A DNA stretch of 64,000 nt, from NCBI RefSeq assembly GCF_905475395.1, contig NC_058340.1, forward strand, positions 55,034,181 to 55,098,180, read 5' to 3'. The translations under genes were made by a program, and so were the position numbers. The stretch is from Chrysoperla carnea. Taxonomy: Eukaryota > Arthropoda > Insecta > Neuroptera > Chrysopidae. This document shows, in pieces, positions 36,081 to 46,987 of the stretch. The notes beneath the pieces were generated by a model. It was not told the origin of the DNA. It made no database searches and saw only the letters and a list, made by a program, of their open reading frames with translations. Each line of letters opens with the position of its first letter. Within the stretch, counting starts at the first letter, position 1.

Positions 36081-39000
36081 ATGTCAGAAATATCTGTTGA
36101 CGACAGTATTTGGGGAGGCGCTGATCCTGACGGATATACAATGTTTGAGGATACATCACGTAAAAAGTCTGATAATGATAGAAGTCAGAGTTCATTTAAA
36201 TACTCAAATGGTTTTAGCCATATTTTACCGCCAACCGATCGATATAACATGATTTATATGGCGTTATTTTTGGCAGGTGTTGGATTTTTGCTTCCATATA
36301 ACAGGTTTTAATTTAACTTTATAATCTGTTTGTTTAATTTAGGATACAGGTCACTTTTATTGGCTTCACCAAAGTTTTCTTACGTATTTTTATATGCTGC
36401 TGTCAATTGTCTTCTTTATGCCAAAAAATTATTGTCAACAAATAAGAAAATTTAACTTTTTTTTTGAACAAAAAAGCTTTTGGTTATTGTTAATCCATTT
36501 TCGAATTATAACCAATTTGATTTTTGAAGAAATATAAATATTCTTTGAACATTCTGTAACAAAATTCTGAATAGCATTTAGAGATGATTTCTTTGTAACA
36601 GCTTGTTTCATTTCCATAAAAAAGTATTTTTACTTTAAATCTTCTTTAATCTGACCTTTATCTACTACGAAAAGTGACTTTGGCGCCTAGATTAAATCTT
36701 TTTGTTTAAATAAATGAACCTTTTTTAATACAATTTTTTTAATATTTTAGTTTTATTATGGCTGTTGATTATTTTAAAGTTCGTTATCCAAATTCTAGAA
36801 TTGTTTTTGATATGTCTACAGTTTATATTTTTACAGCATTTTTTGCTGTTTTAATAAACAATGTTCTTGTTGAAGCATTAACATTAAATACAAGAATTAA
36901 AGCTGGTAATTTTCTATTGCATATAGGCAATTTTATTTACATATATGTATTCTATATAACATATGTTAAATATCATATACGTTTTTAAGGATATATTATT
37001 TCGGTGACAACATTATTATTTGTGGCAATATGTGAAGTTTGGTGGGAAACATTTGGATTATCTTTATCTGTTTCGTATTGTATAAATCTAATAGCGGTTG
37101 CGATTGTTGCATTTGGATGCACAGTTCAACAATCAAGTTTTTATGGCTATACAAGTATGTTACCAAGTAGATATACTCAAGCAGTTATGGCAGGAGAAAG
37201 TAAGTTTAAATAAATGAAAATTTATGGAAAAGTTTATTAAAAAAAATTGTGTTCAAGGTGCCGCTGGTTTTTGGGTTTCAATTAATCGTATTACAACTAA
37301 ATGGATGTTACCGGGTGAAACATCAAATACAGTTTTATTTTTCTTTGCATCAAGTATTTTGGTTGGAATTTGTTTTATAATAAATATGATTATTCGAGAA
37401 ACAGATTTTGTTAAATATTATATTCGATTATGCCAAGAATCTAGAACGAAAATTACATTAGAACCTACTGAAGATTCTGGACTAGTAAGTAGATTTTTGA
37501 TTAAGTTTTCTTTGAATATGGAATTTTTTGCATTTCACAAGCTTTTATTTCTGGCAATATTCAAAAGTCGTTTTTTTATTTCTGATACTCTTTTAATTGA
37601 TTTTTCGACAACTTCTAAGTTTTCGATTGATACATAAAATGAAAAAATTAAAAAAGAATTAGAAAAAGGCTTTTAAAATAGGAATTATGGTGGAAGGAAC
37701 ATGAAAAATATAATATAATATACAACAGAATTATAGTGGAAGCGTTACAATAGTATATCGATTATGTACAAATAAATTTTTTAAATATACTTTGCAAAGT
37801 TTGCGCCGTTTTAATCCTTTAATTGTAAGGGTTACATTTAGGTGATACGACAAATTACACTTCATTATGACATCGATTTCTTGATTGTGATCAAATGAAG
37901 GTATTGTTATGTCCTGTATCTTGCTATTGCCAAATTGCTACCCTATTATTATAAAGTGAATTACAGAAATTGCTTTATTTCATCATTATTATTGCTTTTT
38001 TTATTTTTGGCTAAAAATTTCGGCAGATTGTGTTTGTGTGCATTTATTCCAGATGGATCAACTCGAAACTGGAGATGAAGTAAAAACTCAATATGGATTC
38101 TTAAAATTACAAACAAGTCCGCCACCTACGGATACAGGCGCGGGAAGTAATGACGTGCAAACTAAATACAGTGCATTTAGTTTTGCAAATCCGGTTTATG
38201 AGCCAACAACTACAAAACGAAATAGTGAGGCTGGTAAATTTGTTAACGATGTAGATGGACGAGTTCGACCAGATGAACTTTCTGGAGATGATGATGGTCT
38301 AGGTGGTACCAAATATAGAGTTGAAGACATTGTGATCCGTATGCGACCAAGTGTTTCAGGTCCAGTTTATCCTGGCGGTGGAAGTCGATTATGGAACAGC
38401 ATTAAAAGTATTTACCATTACATTTCTATTTAAAAAAATTTTTTCTGATGGAGATTTCTATAGGGCCTGAAAAAGTTTTCAGGCCCTATAGACCTGATTT
38501 TGAGGAATTTACAATATGTCATTCTACGGACTGTTATATGTAATTGTTAAAATTACTTTTACAGGAGGCTGGTGGGCACGTTTGGAAGTGTCTCGATTAA
38601 TATGGGAAGATATGTTAGCTATTGGACTTGCATATTTCGTTACATTATGCTTGTATCCTGGAATTATTTCAGAAATAAACAGTTGTCGATATGGTTCATG
38701 GTTACCTGTAATTTTAATGGCTCTATTTAACAGCTTTGATCTTTTGGGAAAGGTAAATATTATATACACGTAGCCATTACCGTCACCTTACTTATGTATG
38801 CCATCCTGGGTTCGAATCCAGTGTTTGGATGTTTAGTTAGACATATTCCTTTTCAAATAGTCCTTTATAAATTGGAAACTAAGTAAAATGTAAATCGTAA
38901 TTTCACTAACAATATTCTATCGTTTAGATTTGCAGTGGAAGACCAATTCGTTGGGGTCGAATGTTACTACCATTTAATGGTTTAAGAATAATAGCCGTAA

Positions 39001-40008
39001 TTTTATCATTATTGGTTATGGTAAATGCAGGACCTGGTGGTGAATTAGAATATTGCGCTATGGTATTATCAATATTTTTGGGAATTACCAACGGAGTTTT
39101 TGGTAGTGTACCTATGATAATTGCACCAGGAAAAGTACCCGAACAACATCGAGAAATAAGTGGTAATCTCTTTCGTTGATAGTTTTCTATGATAGTGGTA
39201 AACTCCTTTTTTCTGTGATTTATAACGAAATTTACAACCTATTAAAAAAAATTAGCCTTCTCCCAAAATTTTCTGAATTGATTATCAAAATCCGGTATAT
39301 TTACCAATTGATTCTCAAAGTCTGGAAGATTTACCCCACTAAAATTTTAAAAAGTACATTCGAATTTTGGTTCCATAGCTGCGATTGTAGTATGTGCGCT
39401 TATACATTAAGGAAATTATTTAATTTTCGAACGAAATTGTCATTGAATATTCGAAGGACTCATTTATATTAATTATCATAAGTTGTAGAAAATACACGGC
39501 TTATTTTGTTTATATATGTTCAAAAACTTCGGTTTTTTTGTTGAAAAGAGCTAACTGTTTTATTTTCGGTTAATTTTTAGGGAACATAATGACATTATCA
39601 TATAATATGGGCTTAACAGCTGGTTCAATAGCTGCATACTTCTTAAATGGAATTATAAAATTCGGCGATGCAAATTTATGTCCAAAAAATAATAGTAATT
39701 ATTTACCATTACCAACAACAATGTCAACAATATCACAAAATCTAGCAACAACAATTGCAACAACACAATTGTACAATAATACAACTGTAACAAATATAAT
39801 TAGTAATGTAACAAACAACATATCATCACCAACTGTTTTATCGACATTATCAACATTAGCGGTTGCTGTAACAACTACATTGATTAATACGACATCTACA
39901 GCACGAAGTCAAACAACATTGTTTACACCAACAATGCCCCTAGCTGTTTTAAATATTAGTTCTTCGTTTATTAGTGATACATCAACAAATTTTATTAATG
40001 ATGATTAA
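36081..40008 (+). CDS. SLC29A4: Equilibrative nucleoside / monoamine transporter, ENT4 type
   Basis: Eight exons (36081-36304, 36751-36905, 36990-37199, 37258-37484, 38053-38407, 38565-38752, 38928-39162, 39581-40008) give 673 aa with continuous phase. Family blocks appear in order: DRYNMIYMALFLAGVGFLLP (TM1), FDMSTVYI, NNVLVEALTLNTRI, FGCTVQQSSFYGYTSMLPSR, YTQAVMAGES, RLIWEDMLAIGLAYFVTLCL, ILMALFNSFDLLGK, FLGITNGVFGSVPMI, and a final SYNMGLTAGSIAAYF helix. They match ENT4/PMAT more closely than ENT1-3. Eleven membrane helices are expected, with a large cytosolic loop between TM6 and TM7 (mostly exon 5). After the last helix a ~100-residue Thr/Ser/Asn-rich tail follows, unlike the short C-terminus usual in the family. 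ENT4 proteins carry organic cations, monoamines and adenosine across the plasma membrane. Confidence 0.94.
38457..38492. repeat. Perfect 17-bp-arm palindrome in ENT4 intron 5
   Basis: TCTATAGGGCCTGAAAA, a 2-nt spacer (AG), then the exact reverse complement. The intron is only 157 bp, so the hairpin takes up about a quarter of it. It is probably a minimal hairpin element or a palindromic mutation. Confidence 0.85.
38804..38835 (+). pseudogene. tRNA T-arm-like fragment in ENT4 intron 6
   Basis: CTGGGTTCGAATCCAG is a perfect T-stem/loop with the pol III B-box. No convincing A-box or acceptor stem is seen upstream, so it is at most a tRNA or SINE fragment. Confidence 0.35.
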
Positions 40009-41304
40009 ACTTACTTTTATTTTACCTGATTTTTTTGTTTCAATTATGTTACTTCAATGAAGGGTCAAAGAAAGTCAAGTACCTCCAATTTCGCGTTCAA
40101 AATGGATTATGCTACAAAGCTTCCTTTCAGACCTATCAGGCTTATTGAATCCTGATGAAAGGGTGATTTTTTGGATGAATTAAAATTAATTAATTTTCCC
40201 ATCAGCGAAAATTTCACTGATTTGTAAAGATTCAAATGGAAATTTGTAAATAATAAAAAAAACATGTCGAGAGATGATTGAATTCAGAAAAAGTTGACCG
40301 ACTAAATGAATTTTTTACATTGTGCCATTACAAAACATCTTAAAATTATAGTATCTAGCCTAAACTTTACCTATATTACATCGTCTTATACACAAAATAC
40401 ATCGAAATATTATAAAAATTTTTGTACATTGTTAATATGAATAGAAAAATCTTACTAAAAAAAAACCATTGAAATCATAGCTTAAATCTAATTGGGTGGG
40501 TAAGCCACCCCTAAAAACTAAACCTTAAGTAAATCTATAAATATAAAATGTTTTGTCCTGAATGACAGATTGATTGACTTACTGACTGACGGATCAACGC
40601 ACACCCTAAGCCGCTGATCGTACAGACCTAAAACTTGAAGGGTGTATTCTTTGTATGACGTAAGCATCTGATAAGAAAGCTAGTAATTATTTTTCGAATG
40701 CTACCCTCAAGCGAATGAAATAGGAGATGAAACTTAGTATGAAAATTATTGAGTGCAATACTTAGCAGATTTTAAAAATTCTTTCACGTATAGAATGCTA
40801 TATTCCGTTCCGCAACAAAAATTAAAAAAAAAAAAAAAACCATTAAATGGCGAACAAAAGGGAAACTGAGTAAAAGTAAATGAAAGTAAAGGAAGAGAAG
40901 GCTATAATGCGGTAGTCTTTGTTTTTAAAGTTGAAATTGAATTGTTTAACTTGAAGGCTGTAGTGTTTACTCTTAAAGATATAGCCGAATTAAACTGGAC
41001 AGTTTTAAAATCATTAAAAAAAAAAAATGTTTTTGGTTTTTTACGTCACTGTAATTCAGTCTCATGATCTCCAATCTAAATATGGTTTTTTTTTTCTCTA
41101 CAAATTCGATCTCTGAAATAAATTAGTCCATTTCGCTTGTAAAATAGAAAAACCGAAAAAACTAATTTATTGACGAAAATCAGCTAAAATTCTAGATGAT
41201 ATAGGTCGGTCAATTTTTGATTAAATACGATTATCCGAGTATTATTCGACTTGAATTTATACCGGAAATCTCTAGTCTAGTAGGGTAAATTTTTATATGC
41301 TTAA

Positions 41305-41726
41305 ATGGTGGGTTCACACGATACGGACTTGTGTTTGCACAGACAGGAAGTCTGAGTAAAAATGTTCATGTAATGGTGGGTCCACATGATACCAACTTCA
41401 CACAGACTTCTATAGAATTTTGTCTGCGCAACAAATCAGAGCAAACAAAAGTCGGTTTGATGGTAAAGTCTGAGTTAAAAAAGTCTGAGCACGGAAGTTG
41501 GAAGTATTCCCATACTAATGATAAGTCTGCACATACATTTCGTCATCATATTTACAATTTCTACTCAGACTTTCAGTCTGTACAGATATCTGTACAAATA
41601 ATAGTCTGTATCGTGTGGACCTACCATTGACTTTACCATCATACCGAATTTTGTTTGGAATGATTTGTTGAGCAGACAAAATTCTATGGAAGTCTGTGTG
41701 AAGTTGGTATCGTGTGGACCTACCAT
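41305..41726. repeat. Interleaved inverted-repeat elements (ATGGTGGGTYCACA ends)
   Basis: Two inverted-repeat pairs with the same terminal motif overlap. Pair A has ends at 41305 (ATGGTGGGTTCACACGATAC) and 41627. Pair B has ends at 41373 (ATGGTGGGTCCACATGATAC) and 41726, with ~100-bp arms that include TTCACACAGACTTC and ACAAAATTCTATGG. The order is A-left, B-left, A-right, B-right. The open frame across the region is repeat sequence, not a gene. Confidence 0.75.
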
Positions 41727-42198
41727 AAGGAAGTTTTTTGCCTAAAAATCAGCTTTGAACGTGAAAGTGGAGGTCAAAAATCTTTAGTTCACTAGATTAT
41801 ATTGAGAGGGAATTTTTTATGTAATTAAATGAAATTATTAATTTTGTATCGTGATACAAAAAAAAAAACAATTTGTATATTCTCCATATTGAGAGGTAAT
41901 CTATTTGTTAAATGTATAAAAAACAAAGGTTTAAAAAAAAACTTCTAAATAATTTAAGAGGTCATTGTTGTCAGTGGTTAATTGAAATTCGTTTTTTTTA
42001 TTGTTATTGTTTATTTTTAACAAATTCTCTTTAAAAGTTATTAACTATTTTGAAGTAATAAAATTTTGAAGTACTATTAAGGATGTAACTTAAAATAATG
42101 TAAGAAGTATTCTGGTGCTTAGAAAAGTTCAAATAATTATTACAGTCAAATCGGCTATAACGATAAAAATGGAAGGTCTTATTCGTGTCTCTATAATA

Positions 42199-42919
42199 TA
42201 CAGGGTGAGCCGTTTTAATCTATGGATCTCAATATCTCGTTTTGTAGTTAACCAATAAAAAATAACTTAAACAAAAGTTGCAAATTTCGATGGGGTACCT
42301 CATGTTCTGACATCAAATTGGACCTAATTCTTCGGGTTTCTTTTATAGCCAATTTAGATCCTAAACAGTAAAAGATAGAATAATACTTTAAATTAGAAAG
42401 TTCTCATAAAAAAAATTAACACATTGCATCTTGGCTATTTTTTCGAAAATCGTCAGCTTTCGGAGGAAATTCGATTTAAAAATATAGCATTATTGCATTC
42501 AATCAAAAGAAAACACGCCAATTGCGGAAAAATTCTTTAGCCAAAAGTTGTCAAGGACAATAGAGAAAACTCTACAGTCACCGATAAACTTTAAGTGTAT
42601 TTTCTTTCAGTTAATTGCAAGAATGACATATTTTTAAGTTTCATTTCTTCCGAAAGCTGACGATTTTCGAAAAAATGGTTTAAATGAAAAATGTTGGCTT
42701 TTTTATGGGGATCAACTTTCTAATTTAAAGTTTTCTTCTCTTACCGTTTAGGATCTAAATTGGCTATTCAAGAAACCCGAGGAATCAGGTCCAATCTGAT
42801 GTCGGAACATGATGTCTCCCATCAAACTCTGCAACTTTTGTTATTAGTTAAAGGTATTTTTTGATTGGTTAGTTACAAAACAAGCTATTATCCATTATGG
42901 ATTTAAATGATCCACACTG
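42199..42919. repeat. TACAGGGTG-family MITE, longest copy
   Basis: Starts TACAGGGTGAGCCGTTTTAA and ends TTTAAATGATCCACACTG. Arms match the 9810 copy (for example GACATCAAATTGGACCTA and TGCAACTTTTGTTATTAG). The middle includes CTTTCGGAGGAAATTCG and its partner TTTCTTCCGAAAG. Confidence 0.75.
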
Positions 42920-43130
42920 CCTGCATGTTCTCTAGTTACATCTATTATAGAATTCAAATATTTGGTTAAAGATGCTGGGATTTTCGTCCCCGTGAAGATA
43001 TTATGATTTTAGTATATTTAAAATTTTCAAAATGTTTCAGGTTATTTTTAACAACTTAACTCACAAAATGATCGTTTGATTATATTTATTTTCAGTTTGC
43101 TATTTACCTGATATTTTTCAATTCACCTGT

Positions 43131-43693
43131 GCCAATACCTATGGAAGCCTGAAAGTCTCACTGTCAATTTATGAAAAAGTTGCGCTAAAATAGTATATTT
43201 TTTTAAATGTGTACTACCCACAAGTATAAAACCTATTAAAAAAAAACACTAGTTCACTTTCAACTAGTGCACTTGTGACTTGTGGCATTATGGAAACGAA
43301 CCTTTTTGAAGATGTCAATCGGTGATGACTATCGTTTAATTAGACAGTACTGAAACTGTCTGGAATTAAATTGTATGTCCGGATTAAATAATATGATAAT
43401 GTTAATAATTTGTCTTATGTAGTTAGTTAAAATTTTCATTATTTAAAAAATATAATGATTTAATCGTTGATGTTTTTCTTTTGCATCCAACCAGAAAAAT
43501 GTATTTAGTAAAAGTTTTTATTATGACGTTTTTTCAAAATACCGACACCTTCAAGGAGGTTCGTTTCCATAATGCCACAAGTTAAAAGTTGGTTTTATAC
43601 TTTTGGGCAGTACACATTTAAAAAAATAAGCTAGTATAGCACCACTTTCTCATGAATTGAAAGTGAGCTATTCAGGCTTCCGTAAATACCTCC
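43131..43693. repeat. Foldback element with an insertion in one arm
   Basis: Arms share GGAAGCCTGAA, TTTTTTTAAATGTGTACT, AAGTATAAAACC and ACTTGTGGCATTATGGAAAC followed by GAACCT. The left arm has about 40 extra bases (around 43235-43275) that are absent from the right arm. Confidence 0.75.
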
Positions 43694-44510
43694 TATAGTC
43701 AAAGTATTAAATAATAAAGGAAGTTATGTGATCATTAAAGTAATGGGAGTAGATAAATCAATTTTCATTGAATAAACTAAAAAAAAACTATACAAGTTTT
43801 TTGATGTTTTCACCTTTCGTTTAATTTATAGAATAAATTTTTAATTTGATACAAAGAAATCAAAATACGTAGACAATTAAGTACTCGAAAAATCGTCCAA
43901 AATGATAATTAATTAAAACAAACCTATTTAGAATAATTAAATTTCCGTAAAAAAATTAATAACGTCCACTTTGAAAGACCTACCCCGTATCTTCATTATG
44001 GAAAATTTTGTTTCTCTTAAATTTTGGTCACTAAAAAAAAAGAAATAAAATTGTTAAAAAAATGAAAATATAAAAAAAAAAAATTGTAGTCCATTATTGC
44101 CAAACTATTAAATGGCGTAGTTTTAACATAAATATATTTTTTGAATAAATATATTTTTAAATAGTTTTTCCGAATGTTTTAGGTTTTACCGATCAAAGTC
44201 CGAAATTTAAACGCATGTAATTTAGTAAACATTTATATAGTTTTTCTCTGTATGGAGGAGAATTGAAAGCCCGATTAAAATTTTTCCAATTTGATGAGTT
44301 TGGAGCGATTATCAGCTTGTGTATTTGAGACTGTAGCATCGAAACTTCATATCTGATCAAGGCGTGGATTTAATTCTAAAAGCTCATTTCACAACTCATT
44401 ATTTTTAATGAAATTTTGACAAAAAATACAAATTGACAAATTATAAAAATATTTTTGCATATTCTCAAAATTCATGGCAATCTGAATCGTTTGAAAAACT
44501 TTTAGTTTCC

Positions 44511-46987
44511 TAATAGACCAGTGCCGAAGCATTCAAAGATAGTAGAAAATGAAAAAAAATTACAGTAGGATGAAACCCATTAGAAAAGCAGGGGAATATG
44601 ATCAAAATGAGAGGAAACATAAATTACGGTCGATCCGAGTTCGGGAAGTGGGAGGGGGTGAGCTTTTAAGGGTAAAAAATGGTTTATCTTGATTTCCGGC
44701 AAAACTACAAGTCCTATGGAAAAAAGTTAAATGGCAAAGTTGTAGGCAATAAAAAGATCTACAACTTTTGTATTTGCAATTTTTTCACATAACCTCAAAA
44801 TTTAGGTGAAAAATTCAAAAAACCAAGTTTTTGGTTTTTTATTTATATCTTTGTCAAAAAAAATTTTTTTTCTACGAAATTTTGTGAAAACTTACTATAT
44901 TATGTCCCAAATACACTGTAATTTATTTGATTAAAAAAATTTATTTTTTCGCTTCATTTTAACTTAATATCAAAAAAGCACCCTAATTTTCAATCGAAAA
45001 TTCTGACGTCAATATATCAGCTTTTTTCAAAAAGTTTGGGGGCTTTTTGTTCCTTGAAATATCTACTTTCTGACGGTGTAAAAAAAAATATACATTACTA
45101 TAGGAAATATTCTTAGAAAATGCAAAAAATTGAAAAAACAAATTCGAAATTTTTTTTTAAACCATTATGTACAATTTTGAGGTATTTATTAAAATTTACA
45201 CTTTAATTACTCAAAAAACGTAAGATTTCATGTTTTATTGATAAACGAAAAAAATGCAAATTAAAATATACTTCTATAATTAACAAACAAAAAAGTTAAT
45301 AAAGTTAATATTTAATAAGACATCTACAATATTTTGAAAAAGTTGTAGAATCTTCTTTAAATAATATTTGTAGATGCCTATTTATTGCTGTTTCAAGATA
45401 ATTGCCGGAAAAGGAAAGAAAAGTATCGTTAATTCTATATTAGACGCGAAAAATTTGTCAAATTTGGCCAATGTTTTTTACAAAAAAGATGGAAGTAAAG
45501 AAAATATAAAAAAATGGATTACAATTAATCAAATCTATTTATAAATGTAAAAAAGAAAAAATAACACTGAATCAATTAAGGTTTCAAAAATATCAATTGG
45601 TAAAAATTAAATCATTCTTCATTTTGGCAAACCTCCCACCCACAGAAGGAGCAGCAGAACAACATTATTACAGAGCATATTATCAGCTTTAAACTTGGTT
45701 GGGTAACGAATTGACAGCAACAGATTGGGGCTGGAAGCAACATCAGCGTGGCATTATGCCCAAATTTACAGAAAAGGATTTAATTCCGGAAGTATTGCTC
45801 AAAACTATTTGCTGCAGCTGTGAAACTGGATGTAACAGTTTAAAATGTGGCTGCCGAAAACATGGTTTAAAATGCACAAATTTATGCACTAATTGTCATG
45901 GTTCTGAAAATTGCTCCAATATGGAAGAAAGAATCTACGAGGAAGTAAATGATTCAGAGGAAATTATGGATGAAGAACCAATGCAGACTGGAAATAACAT
46001 TGGAGACGAAGATGATGGTCTTGAAGATTTCGACGATCAACTAGAGTTGGAAAGATTTGTCGAATCTGACGATGAAGAAATGCCTCCAAAGAGACAAAAA
46101 CTAATGAATAACTGATTAGAATTTCAGATAAGGTATTTATAAATAACAAATTTAACGTTTTTAAAAAAAAATTTAATGATTAACGTAATCAGAATTAAGT
46201 TTCTAAATTCAATAGTACGATTTACATGTATATTTATTTTGTATGAGATTTTCTATGACATGAATGTAATTCGAGTAAAATAAATAAACTTTTTAACTAA
46301 AAAAATTGCAGCAATCACATTTTTTGATGAAATTGTACATAGTAATTAAAAAAAAATTTTCGAATTTGTTTTTTCAATTTTTTGCATTTTCTAAGAATAT
46401 TTCCTATAGTAATGTATATTTTTTTTTACACCATCAGAAAGTAGATATTTCAAGGAACAAAAAGCCCCCAAACTTTTTGAAAAAAGCTGATATTTTGACG
46501 TCAGAATTTTCGATTGAAAATTAGGGTGCTTTTTTGATATTAAGTTAAAATGAAGCGAAAAAATAAATATTTTTAATCAAATAAATTACAGTGTATTTGG
46601 GACATAATAAGGTAAGTTTTCACAAAATTTCGTAGAAAAAAAAATTTTTTTGACAAAGATATAAATAAAAAACCAAAAACTTGGTTTTTTGAATTTTTCA
46701 CCTAAATTTTGAGGTTATGTGAAAAAATTGCAAATACAAAAGTTGTAGATCTTTTTATTGCCTACAACTTTGCCATTTAACTTTTTTCCATAGGACTTGT
46801 AGTTTTGCCGGAAATCAAGATAAACCATTTTTTACCCTTAAAAGCTCACCCCCTCCCACTTCCCGAATTCGGATCGACCGTAATTTATGTTTCCTCTCAT
46901 TTTGATCATATTCCCCTGCTTTTCTAATGGGTTTCATCCTACTGTAATTTTTTTTGGTTTCAAAAATTATCTACCCTGGTCTATAAG
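44511..46987. mobile_element. Long-inverted-repeat transposon (2.5 kb) carrying a CXC-domain ORF
   Basis: Arms of about 665 bp (44511-45175 and 46325-46987) are very similar. Examples are GTTTATCTTGATTTCCGGCA, AGGAAATATTCTTAGAAAAT and GAGCTTTTAAGGGTAAAAAA with exact complements on the other side. The ends read TAATAGACCAG and CTGGTCTATAA. The ~1.15-kb core holds the 3' part of a transposon protein (45633-46115) followed by AATAAA near 46280. It is probably an internally deleted, non-autonomous copy. Confidence 0.88.
45633..46115 (+). pseudogene. Transposon protein C-terminus with tesmin/CXC-like cysteine domain
   Basis: The frame opens LPPTEGAAEQHYYRAYYQL, hits one in-frame TAA (45689-45691, where the family normally has a codon such as CAA), then continues TWLGNELTATDWGWKQHQRG and so on. 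A Cys-rich CXC-type block follows: CCSCETGCNSLKCGCRKHGL then KCTNLCTNCHGSENCSN. The tail is acidic and ends PPKRQKLMNN. This arrangement is typical of the C-terminus of large multicopy insect proteins with a tesmin-like CXC domain. CXC domains in host proteins bind DNA, so a role in recognising the transposon is plausible but inferred. It is a fragment, and any upstream coding part is missing. Confidence 0.7.

Larger units (their letters stand above)
40009..44510. other. Repeat-rich region downstream of the transporter
   Basis: No host gene recognised. It contains the transporter 3' UTR, an interspersed-repeat-like segment around 40550-40660 (GACTGACGGATCAACGCACA followed by GCCGCTGATCG, a motif type common in insect repeats), and inverted-repeat elements at 41305, 42199 and 43131. 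The remainder is AT-rich without coding signs. Confidence 0.5.
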
